This document shows, piece after piece, positions 55,987 to 64,000 of a DNA stretch of 64,000 nucleotides. The notes below the pieces were generated by a model, which saw only the letters and a program-made list of their open reading frames with translations, did no database searches and had not been told where the DNA came from. Numbering within the stretch: the stretch's first letter is position 1; each line of letters starts with the position of its first letter. Source of the DNA: Volutella citrinella. Its lineage: Eukaryota; Ascomycota; Sordariomycetes; Hypocreales; Nectriaceae. The translations under genes were made by a program, and so were the position numbers. Location: the NCBI GenBank assembly GCA_034401135.1, contig JAWZSP010000003.1, positions 248,001 through 312,000 on the forward strand, read 5' to 3'.

Positions 55987-56348
55987 ATGAGTGACGAAAA
56001 GTGAATGTAATTGAGCGTGCATTTGAGAAGCAATTTCCAAGGACCCCTGGCCATTAAGCAGCAATTGAGTTCAAGACCCTGTTGGGTGTCGACGTGGCTT
56101 GGGCTGGCGCCGGTGTGGCTGCCAGACCTGGAGTGATTATGTAACCGACATTGGACTGAATGGTCGGCTGGCCTGCGAAATGCCCCCACGTGACACGCCA
56201 TCGGGCTTTCAATTTTCCGTGTACCACCTGGTCAAGTCATCCCTAAAAGGAATTTTGTGTCCCACTTTTAGGTTCGGGTCCGAGACTCAGAAGAGACAAG
56301 TCTCACCCGACAGCCTAACCGGATTCTACACGCACGCACCGAGAAACC
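55987..56348. other. intergenic, no gene seen
   Basis: 3' flank of the GPI-protein gene and promoter of the small CPCC gene. No coding signal. Confidence 0.5.
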
Positions 56349-56727
56349 ATGTACCCTCACGCCGATGACTGCCCCTGCTGCTCCCATCTCAACGGGCCTG
56401 ATGAAAGACCCACCCCGAACATGGTAAGACCCTTTTCAAGCAATCGCGACGATCGCTAACACCTTCGATCAGGATCTTCCAGATCTCGTCGCCGAGCCGT
56501 TCGACGAAGCCACCTGGGCCATCGCCAAGCGGAACACGGACGCCGGAGAAATCGAAGGCGAAGGCCAGACATTCATCTGGAAAGATTGTGGTAGTGCAGC
56601 GTGGCAGAGAGATGGAGAGGATGACTGGTGGGAGCTTGAGAAGGAAGGGAAGCTCGTCCTCCCAGAGGGCTATGTTCTGATGGTTATTCGTTCCATGCGC
56701 GGCGGAGAGCTTAGAGAGGTCAAGTGA
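56349..56727 (+). CDS. small acidic protein with N-terminal CPCC motif
   Basis: Exons 56349-56423 and 56473-56727, joined in phase 0, give 109 residues. The first exon encodes MYPHADDCPCCSHLNGPDER, with all but one of the cysteines; the second encodes an acidic, Trp-rich region (DLPDLVAEPFDEATWAIAKR, TFIWKDCGSAAWQRDGEDDW, WWELEKEGKLVLPEGYVLMV). No signal peptide, so intracellular. The CPCC cluster could bind a metal or be redox-active; I do not recognise the family. Donor GTAAGA, acceptor GATCAG and the coding character of exon 2 support it, although both exons are short and easily missed. Confidence 0.7.
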
Positions 56728-57538
56728 CGGAACCCACCCTCGCCTCAACCCTACCCTAGGGTCTGATTTGGCATGGTAACCCTTGGCCGCCCATGATGGC
56801 GGTTCAGTAGCAATTTATCTCAACGCAGCGGACAGTTTCTGGCTTTCCTATCTTGTTTGTTCAGTGATCGCAGCGCCGATGTCAGCAAAGAGGCAGGAGA
56901 GAGCACCCCGCACTGCATCTCCAGCCGGGCTGCCCACAGCCTGACTGCCTCAGGCCTGACCACGTAGTACGTCCAGCCTGACTACCTCCAGCCAGTCACT
57001 TCCCAAACACCAGATTCGGCACCACATCCCATACAGGACTGCAGATCATACGAGCAACTCCCCATACCCTCTTGCAATCACCGACTTGAAGCCTTTGACA
57101 CGGGCCTTGTTTCTGGGGAGCCGATTGTAAGCGAAGCCAAATGCCCCGCTGTATTTGTACTGGCGATAAGCGTGAGGTAATAGCGTGGTGGCAGCGACAT
57201 CGGCGGCGCGGGGGACATCCCAGAGCCGCCCACTGTGAAACTGATGATTCACGAGGCTAGCGCATCTGTGGTTTGAGCTGTGAGCCGATGGAGAGCGAGG
57301 AAAGCCAATTGGCGCCATGCCATTGGGGGATTATTGCCTTCATATGATGGCAGGAATCAGCATGTTGTCGGTGTTTCTGAGCTAGGGTAGTGACTCGCTG
57401 GCGACGCTGGGGGAGGGAACCATCGGGTTAATGGTGGGGTGCGGGGTACTCTGAAGCTTTGCGTCGCCCTTATCAATTCGACATCGCCAGCAACTTCTTC
57501 TTTCCTCGACCATCACACACTCCCACCAGCCAGCCACC
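56728..57538. other. intergenic, no firm gene
   Basis: Holds the P5C reductase promoter. A minus-strand 90-codon frame at 57046-57318 is basic and has no domain; I do not call it. Confidence 0.5.
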
Positions 57539-58444
57539 ATGACTCCCCAGCTCCAGGACGCGCAGATCTGCTTCATCGGCGGCGGCAACATGGCCGGCGC
57601 CATCATCGGCGGCCTCCTCGCCAAGTCGATCCCCACGCAAAACATCATCGTCTCTGAGCCGTGGGACGTCAACCGCAACAAGCTCGCCGCTACGGGCGTG
57701 CGCACCACCACGTCCAACGCCGAGGCCGCCCAGGGCGCCGACCTGGTCATCCTGGCCGTCAAGCCGCAGGTGGCCCAGACCGTGTGCGAGGAGCTCGGCG
57801 CCGCCTGGGCATCGCGCGAGGCCATGCCCGTGCTCATCTCCATCGCCGCCGGCGTCACCCTGACGAGCCTGGCCGCCTGGGTCGCAAAGGGTGCCGGCCG
57901 CGAGCCCCACGTCGTGCGCGTCATGCCCAACACGCCCGCCCTCGTCGGCGAGGGCGCCTCGGGTCTGTTTGCTGGCAGCAACGTCACTGAGGCTGAGCGC
58001 GACTTGACGACGGCGCTGCTGGCCAGCGTGAGCAAGGCGGCCGAGTGGGTGGACCGCGAGGAGCTGCTCGACGTCGTGACGGGCCTTTCTGGTAGGAATC
58101 CCCCCATACTCTCTTCGTTGGTGTCGTCAACAGCTGACCGTGTGCGCTTAGGCTCCGGCCCCGCCTACTTCTTCGCCTTTGTCGAGCACCTCATCGCCAG
58201 CGCGACCGCCCTCGGCCTCTCCAAGGAGCAGGCCACGCGACTCGCCACCCAGACCTGCCTCGGCGCCGGCAAGATGCTCGTCGAGTCGTCCGACGAGCCC
58301 GCGCAGCTGCGCAAGAACGTCACCAGCCCCAATGGCACCACGCACGCCGCCCTCGTGAGCTTCGAGGCCTCGGGCTTCCAGGAGATTGTCGACAAGGCCG
58401 TCAAGGCTGCCGTGAACCGCGCCGACGAGCTGGGCAAGGCGTAG
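57539..58444 (+). CDS. pyrroline-5-carboxylate reductase
   Basis: Exons 57539-58091 and 58152-58444 give 281 residues, the usual size. It catalyses the last step of proline synthesis, reducing 1-pyrroline-5-carboxylate with NAD(P)H, in the cytosol. N-terminal dinucleotide motif ICFIGGGNMAGAIIGGLL; VILAVKPQ at the end of the Rossmann fold; VVRVMPNTPALVGEGASGLF; splice-restored GLSGSGPAYFFAFVEHLIAS; and the C-terminal signature LRKNVTSPNGTTHAAL that binds substrate. Equivalent to yeast PRO3. The stop converges on that of the threonine aldolase gene, 165 bases away. Confidence 0.96.
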   Translation: MTPQLQDAQICFIGGGNMAGAIIGGLLAKSIPTQNIIVSEPWDVNRNKLAATGVRTTTSNAEAAQGADLVILAVKPQVAQTVCEELGAAWASREAMPVLISIAAGVTLTSLAAWVAKGAGREPHVVRVMPNTPALVGEGASGLFAGSNVTEAERDLTTALLASVSKAAEWVDREELLDVVTGLSGRNPPILSSLVSSTADRVRLGSGPAYFFAFVEHLIASATALGLSKEQATRLATQTCLGAGKMLVESSDEPAQLRKNVTSPNGTTHAALVSFEASGFQEIVDKAVKAAVNRADELGKA

Positions 58445-58609
58445 AAGAAAAGAACAAGAAAGAAATGGAACAAGATGGTACAGCAAAATTTAATAGACTG
58501 GGGAAATAAATAAAAATGAATAATAAAATTATTAAGATGCTAGCTTTTGTCGTAGACTCGTTACCCATGTATCCAACTCCCCCACCAGCAACCGGACAAG
58601 ACCAGTAAA

Positions 58610-59719
58610 TCACATCACCTTCCCCAAGGCATCCAGCCGCTCCTCCTCGCCATCCTTCCAGCCCTGGACCAGGGCCACAAATTTGTCCACCTGCACGTCG
58701 GGCGTGGCCCACGTCGTTAGCAGCCTCACGACGGCGTGTCCGTCGCCGTGCTTCTCCCAGACGTAAAAGACAAAGTGCTCCTGCAGCACCTCGATGAGGC
58801 GAGCAGGCAGCACCGCAAAGACCTGGTTCGTCTGGGTGGCAGCATTAGTAACAAAACCTGCGGCCGCAATGCCGTCCGAGAGTCGCTCGGCAGCGGCGTT
58901 TGCCTGGCGAGCGAGGTCGAAGAAGAGGCCGTCGCGGAACAGCTCTGCGAACTGGGCGCCCATGACGCGGCCCTTTGCGAGCAGCGACCCGTGCTGCTTG
59001 ACGTAAAAGTCGAACTCGGCAGCCAGCCCCGGGTCCTTGACGACGACGGCCTCGCCCAGCAGCGCGCCGTTCTTTGTGCCGCCGATCCAGAAGACGTCGG
59101 TCAGGTCGAGGATGTCGCGCAAGTCGACGTCGCTCGCCTTTGAGGCCAGGGCGGCGCCGACGCGGGCGCCGTCCATGAAGAGGATGAGACGATGGGCCTC
59201 GCACAGGCGTTTGATGGCCTCGAGCTCGCGGCGCGTGTAGACGGTGCCAATCTCGGTGGCGTTGGAGATGTAGACGAGCCGCGGCTTGGCCATGTGCGGG
59301 AAGTGCCAGTTGTCGTCGAGCGCGCGCTTGATGGCGTCGGGCGTTAACTTGCCATCGCGCGGCGGCACGCTGATGATCTTGTGGCCCGATGCCTCAACGG
59401 CGCCCGTCTCCCGTGTGACGATGTGGCCGGAGCTGGCGGCGATGACGGCCTCGTGTGGGCGCAGGCACGCCGCGATGGAGATTGCGTTGGCTGATGTGCC
59501 GCTGGGCACGAAGAAGACGCCCACATCGTCGCGGCCCAGCTGCCGCCGGATGCGCTGCCGCGCCAGGTTGGACAGAGCGTCGCCACCGTAGCCCGCCTGC
59601 TGCGTCGTGTTGCTCACGATGAGCGCCTTGAGCAGCGCCGGGTGTCCGCCCTCGCTGTAGTCGTCCAGGAGGCTGAACCGCGGCGCGGGGGGCTCGGTGC
59701 TCATGCGCTCCGGCATCAT
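58610..59719 (-). CDS. threonine aldolase (PLP-dependent beta-eliminating lyase family)
   Basis: Single exon, 369 residues. It cleaves L-threonine or L-allo-threonine to glycine and acetaldehyde (PF01212 family). PLP lysine is K216 in VFWIGGTKNGALLGEAV; the cofactor aspartate is in RLILFMDGARVGAALASK; AGYGGDALSNLARQRIRRQL is the family N-terminal motif (usually YGxD), and FFVPSGTSANAISIAACLRP the glycine/serine loop holding the phosphate. The start could be either of two adjacent Met codons or the ATG six codons in. Other PLP lyases of the same fold cannot be fully excluded. No targeting signal. Confidence 0.92.
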   Translation of the reverse strand: MMPERMSTEPPAPRFSLLDDYSEGGHPALLKALIVSNTTQQAGYGGDALSNLARQRIRRQLGRDDVGVFFVPSGTSANAISIAACLRPHEAVIAASSGHIVTRETGAVEASGHKIISVPPRDGKLTPDAIKRALDDNWHFPHMAKPRLVYISNATEIGTVYTRRELEAIKRLCEAHRLILFMDGARVGAALASKASDVDLRDILDLTDVFWIGGTKNGALLGEAVVVKDPGLAAEFDFYVKQHGSLLAKGRVMGAQFAELFRDGLFFDLARQANAAAERLSDGIAAAGFVTNAATQTNQVFAVLPARLIEVLQEHFVFYVWEKHGDGHAVVRLLTTWATPDVQVDKFVALVQGWKDGEEERLDALGKVM

Positions 59720-60094
59720 GAAGGAGGTTTGATCTTGATGCGGATGAGAGGAAGACTTGAGAGAGCGTATGACCTGGGATGCGTCAAGGTTCTCTTGTAA
59801 GTGAAGTCTATATACTTGGAGTCTCTCCTGTCTCCACCATGAGGCCCACCACGGCCGCTGCTCGTTGAGAGTGTAATTCGGTGTTAGTCAGTGGCCCTTT
59901 AGTCAAAAGGCACCTTTTAGTAACGGGAATCCGCAACCAGCGGTGCGTGTGGCCATTACTCATTGCAGCGTTACGTCGCGCACGTAATGCAAATCCCATG
60001 TCCACGGCGGATTGGCAGCAGCTGCGGCTCTGGGCCGTATCTCGGGTCGATCCTGTCACGAGGGCCTGCAGAGCCCCATATCAACCTGTGTGCC
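59720..60094. other. intergenic, no gene seen
   Basis: Between the threonine aldolase start and the bZIP stop; contains the aldolase promoter. Antisense frames of the bZIP gene extend into it but lack support. Confidence 0.5.
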
Positions 60095-61759
60095 TCACTG
60101 CACGCTAGAAATGGACCGCGATGCTTCGAGCGAAAAGTCAATGAAGCTGCGGTACGTCTCCACAGTCGGCGCGTCCAGCGGCTTCGGGTACGTCAGGCTG
60201 ACCTGGACGTCTGGCTTGAGCGGGATGCCGCTTGCCGTGATGTCGCCCGCCGGGTCGTACAGCTCCGGGTACTTGCCAAAGAAGACCGGGTCGATCTTGT
60301 AGTAGGACGCGCCGCGGTTCATGTTGAGGAAGTAAAAGGCGGCGCGGGCGTACCGCGGACTGGCGAACAGCGACGCCGCGTCGGGCGCAGGCAGCGTCGC
60401 CGGGGCCGCCCACGAGTCGCTGCCGTCGCCGTCGCCCGCTGCCATGGACTTGATGAGGTCCGTCACGCGGATGTACATGTCAATAGGCGGTGCGCCCGCC
60501 ACCAGGTCCGACATGACCGTCTCGACGACGTAGCCGCTGACGACCTCGCAGAAGATCTGGTCAATGTGCGGGTTCGCAGCGTGCAGCTGGATCATCCGGT
60601 CGCGGATCGTCGGGAACGGGATCCAGTCGATGACGGGCGGGTACCGGCTGCTCATCTGCAGCTCCGTCGGCCTGTACATTTCGTGCAGCCTCTCGTACGT
60701 GTGCGCCGAAGGGTACAGCTGCCACGCCATGAGCTCGATGATGTGGTAGAAGCGTGTCTTTGCATACCACGCCATGACGTCGGGGCGCGTGAGGCTGTTG
60801 AACAGGGCCAGCACCATGAGCACGGGCTGGTAGATGCTGCTAAGGTTAGCATTTCTGACATATTGTAGTCGTAGCATATGTATGTGGTATACCTCTGTGG
60901 GGGATTCTTCTCTGGGACAAAGCCAGCCCTGTCAAAGGCATCCTTGAGCACCCGCTGCAACACCTGGATGTGGTCCGAAAAGGGCGAGTTGGAGTGCACC
61001 CAGTCCTTGCCGAGAATGAGGACCGACTGCTCCGTGGCACTCATGGCATTAAAGTATGGCTCCACGCCCGTCTGGTACTCGAAGCTCCAGATATTCGGGA
61101 TCTGCTCGTAGAATGGCATAGGCTCCGTCACGGCCAGCAGGGCGTCTCTGCCATCGTCTGTCCCTGCTTGACGCGGTGACAATGGTAGCGAGAAGAAGCT
61201 GTTTTCAGTTGGGAGTGTCTTCCGTTGGGATGTGGCCGGGGGCATCGTCAGAGCCGTGCTCGTAGTTGAAGAGACTTGCTGCATCGACTCCTCTGGTACC
61301 TCTGGCTGGTGTTTTGCTGCGGTCCTAATGCTGATGGCCTTTGGAGCTTCACTCTCGACACTCTCGACACTCTCATCCCTCTTCTCCCCCGATGAAGTCT
61401 TGTCCAGCGTGCCAGAGACGGCATCCGTCAGCGTCTGCATCGAGGCCATCAGCCTGGACAACTTGGTCTGCACCTCGACCAGCTGCTGGCGGAGCTGCGC
61501 ATTTTCCTTCTGCAAACTTGCGACGCGCTCGTCCTCGGGCGCCTGCCCCTCGTTGACACGATTTCGCAGCTCCCGGATGCATTCCGCCTGCCTGCGACGA
61601 AACGCCCGCTGCGACAGGCGATTGCGAAGTTTTCTAATCACAAGTCAGCAGAGTGAAGCGCAACTCCAAAATCTCGCGACCCACGCACTTTCGTTCCTGT
61701 TCAGAGTCTAGAGACGCGCCCTGATTGGCCCCTTGAGGCGTCGCCCCCTTGGGGCTCAT
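60095..61759 (-). CDS. bZIP transcription factor with DUF3425 domain
   Basis: Exons 61759-61689, 61633-60893 and 60839-60095 give 518 residues. The basic region is formed across intron 1: SEQERKKLRNRLSQRAFRRR, with the N-x7-R pattern of AP-1/Yap-like bZIPs. A leucine-zipper region follows (LQKENAQLRQQLVEVQTKLS). A Ser/Thr/Glu linker of about 100 residues leads to the C-terminal DUF3425-like region (PNIWSFEYQTGVEPYFNAMS, FNSLTRPDVMAWYAKTRFYH, SRYPPVIDWIPFPTIRDRMI, AAFYFLNMNRGASYYKIDPV). Many homologues are stress or secondary-metabolism regulators, but the targets here are unknown. Start is fixed by exon phase. Confidence 0.92.
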
Positions 61760-63538
61760 TTTTGCGGCAGCTGTGTCCGTATAGATGCTGTCTTGGTTGC
61801 GCGCTTGATGGAAATTTGTAATGGCAGGCCGTCGAGGGGTCGATCCGTGTCAATGAGGGCCGAAAATCGGCTAGTGGCGGCACTCAAAGTCCGGCGCGTA
61901 CAGTCAGGTACTAGTAGGGCGCGACGCATCCATCCAGGTTAGTCAAACTCTAGCCAATTACTATCACAACACACGTTTCACCGCATTCCCCAACAAGTCA
62001 CGCGGGTAGCTTGACTAGAAATTGTGCGGACACGCGCTGGTGGTTGACCGGTGAAGGCCGCCTTGTGGAAATAGGCGGGGGCTGTTGCACTGTGGGTGGA
62101 GATGGCTGTGAGATGGCATCCCAATGATCTCATGGTGAAGCGCTGGAATGAATTTAGGTTGCAGTCTGCAGCTTGTTGATAAATTCTCTAGGCTGATTTA
62201 AGCTGAGTTACGCTGCGGCTTTGACCTCAAGGGCGTATTGAAACCCATGGCCGATGTGTAGTCTTCTAAGTATAGACTGACATAAGGACTACCCTAGGCT
62301 TCTCTGCAGATATTCCGCAATCTATCTCCTGAGTATAGCCACATGAGCTAGAGCCCATCAATAGTGTTGGGGGGAGAGACTTGGATACTGGACTCCTTTG
62401 ACGATCTAGGGCTAGATTAGTTGTATCGTTGGTCGGCAGCTGTGGAGTCCAGAGTGATTTCTTCAGTAAGTCTATGCTGAGGCCCAAACAATAGCAGAGG
62501 ATGAGAACCGAGTGGTCATATGATGCCCTGTGCCAGGCCCTTGCACGCTCCCTAGCCTCTTTTGGGTGGACAACATATGACTAAGATCGACATCCGGCAA
62601 GCCATGAACTCGATTTACTAGACCACTAGACACATTGGAACTATGAAAATAGTTGTCACTGCCAGAGGAGCCATTGAATGTTCTGTATCCACATGCTATT
62701 GGTGTAATATTCCAGGGCGAGGCGTGGAGGCTCCTGAGCCGATACAGCTAAGGCTTGAAATTATGCCATGCCCTCTGCTAGGCTCCCAGCTGAGATTCAA
62801 CCTCAGACACGATATAGAGTCATTGGAGAGGTGTATTCCTCACTAGTCGGCTCTAATAATGTTAGTTCTGACTAGCTTGGGGGTAAAGGGGTATTATCAA
62901 TACGACACTTGGCCATCCCCTCTCCAACGGCGATAGCGTCAATGTTGGATATCAAGACACCCGGTCTTTCCTAGGAGATCAAGTCAGATTACGAGACCTA
63001 ACCCGGTAACCAACTATGTCTCGCAGTTGACCAGTATTTGTGGGAATGATGCCGTGGTTCTCAATATCACCTCCGTAGATATGAAAAGGGGAAAGCAGCC
63101 CGGTATCAACCGACGACTCGACAAGCGAGCGATGAGTAGTCTCTCAATAGTCTCTCACAGCCGAATAATGAAATCAGTTGCACAGTGTATGACGATATTC
63201 CTTTTCCATACATTGTCCGCATTCCTTAATGAGAAACATTTGTTTGTTCTGTTATATGCACCCAAGGAACACCACTACATGTAACTTACCACAATATCCA
63301 CATCACAACAATCCAGTCATTGCAGCAACGAATCACAAACTCTTCCATTAGATGATTATCCTCGGCGAACAAGTTTTGACTCTCCCCATTTTACACGCTA
63401 AACCTCACATTTCGTCATGGCACCCTGCTCAATTGCATAACCCGCCCCCGCCTTCTCAGCGCCCCTCCTTGCAATGCCAATCTATCTCATAAACATACAG
63501 TCTCGTGAATGAGCCCTCAGGGCTGTCGGAGGAACAAT
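61760..63538. other. 1.8 kb intergenic region, AT-richer, no gene seen
   Basis: Between divergent-free neighbours: upstream of the bZIP gene and downstream of the sphingolipid methyltransferase. From about 62250 to 63400 it is AT-richer with frequent CTAG and TA steps; short frames at 62266-62487, 62643-62846 and 63027-63284 have no recognisable content. Could be a decayed repeat. Confidence 0.45.
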
Positions 63539-64000
63539 CTACAGGAGGACGGCCTTGCCGGCCTTCCTGCTAGCCTCGAGAGCGCCGTTGAGGCCGTACT
63601 GCGAGGGCAGGCCGTCGATGCGGTGGGTCGAGTTGAGGTTCTTGACGACGACGATCTGGAAGCACGTGGCGGATCCCTGGCGCGAGGCAATGGTCGAGTA
63701 GGCCAGGAAGAGTTCCCAAGTCTAGAATAATTAGCAGGGATGAGAAGTGTAGAGAGGGAGACGCACCCTGAACCAGGTCTCGCCGTACTTGGCTCGGACC
63801 TTGTCGGCGTTGCTGAGCCAGTTCTTGTACCATCGCCAAATGGTTCCCGAGTAGTGGACTCCAACGGTGTCGACGCTGCGGGATATTAGCACAGATTCCG
63901 ACTGCGGTGCGGCTTCAGTTTGCAGGGCAGCTCACCTCTTGACCTCAAAGCCAGCCTTCTCAAGCGGATCAATGTAGTATGACAGCGGCGTCGAGGCGTC
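63539..64000 (-). CDS. sphingolipid C9-methyltransferase, 3' end (partial)
   Basis: The 5' part lies beyond the right edge. Visible coding: last 65 bases of the window to 63936, then 63875-63767 and 63721-63539, ending at TAG. Junction phases are consistent. The protein end reads YYIDPLEKAGFEVKS, VDTVGVHYSGTIWRWYKNWL, AKYGETWFRTWELFLAYSTI, ASRQGSATCFQIVVVKNLNS and THRIDGLPSQYGL, characteristic of fungal glucosylceramide C9-methyltransferases, which are related to cyclopropane fatty-acid synthases and add the C9 methyl of the fungal sphingoid base using S-adenosylmethionine. Full-length enzymes are about 500 residues with N-terminal membrane spans; only about 118 residues are in the window. 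Confidence 0.9.

Noticed and set aside
59963..60868. 301-codon plus-strand open frame
   Set aside because: Antisense of the bZIP/DUF3425 gene, Arg/Val/His-rich with no recognisable domain; starts without an ATG context.
1..64000. tRNA, rRNA and CRISPR features
   Set aside because: I scanned for GGTTCGA-type B-boxes and cloverleaf contexts and for regularly spaced repeats; hits fell inside coding sequence or lacked an A-box. A tRNAscan run would be decisive.

Overview
The window looks like chromosomal DNA of a filamentous ascomycete (Pezizomycotina), most likely a sordariomycete close to Hypocreales. Reasons: genes are compact, introns are short (about 50-85 bases) with GT-AG ends, three genes encode Zn2Cys6 regulators and one a fungal bZIP/DUF3425 regulator, and there is a siderophore transporter, a deuterolysin, a sphingolipid C9-methyltransferase and several small secreted cysteine-rich proteins. 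The species assignment is inference. I found no rRNA, convincing tRNA, CRISPR array, intact transposon or secondary-metabolite backbone gene.

Layout. 0-10 kb: a small secreted protein, a siderophore-iron transporter with GATA-type iron-response motifs upstream, a GNAT acetyltransferase, a secreted M35 deuterolysin, and a membrane-anchored protein that resembles a deuterolysin propeptide without its protease. 10-15 kb: a bacterial-type L-serine dehydratase converging on a secreted dipeptidyl peptidase IV. 15-25 kb: a HOL1-like MFS transporter, a DUF3237 protein, a second GNAT protein, a Zn2Cys6 regulator and a type-B carboxylesterase. 25-33 kb: an amine-oxidase-like FAD enzyme, an orphan protein with a trypsin-like triad followed by a 22-base minisatellite, an isocitrate-lyase/PEP-mutase family enzyme and an enoyl-CoA-hydratase-like protein. 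33-43 kb: a gene-poor patch, a six-cysteine secreted protein, an M14 carboxypeptidase, a large DUF6536-like membrane protein and a type II membrane glycosyltransferase. 43-51 kb: two divergent Zn2Cys6 regulators and a monocarboxylate-type MFS transporter. 51-54.9 kb: gene-poor, with a probably broken secreted-protein gene and decayed reading frames. 54.9-64 kb: a GPI-anchored cysteine-rich protein, a two-exon small protein with a CPCC motif, pyrroline-5-carboxylate reductase, threonine aldolase, a bZIP regulator and the 3' end of a sphingolipid C9-methyltransferase that runs off the right edge.

The genes are mostly individual transcription units. A theme is extracellular nutrient capture: three secreted peptidases (M35, DPP4, M14), an esterase, several transporters, and amino-acid enzymes (serine dehydratase, P5C reductase, threonine aldolase) that could process the products. 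That functional link is inference. Exon boundaries were derived by hand from GT-AG sites and reading-frame phase.
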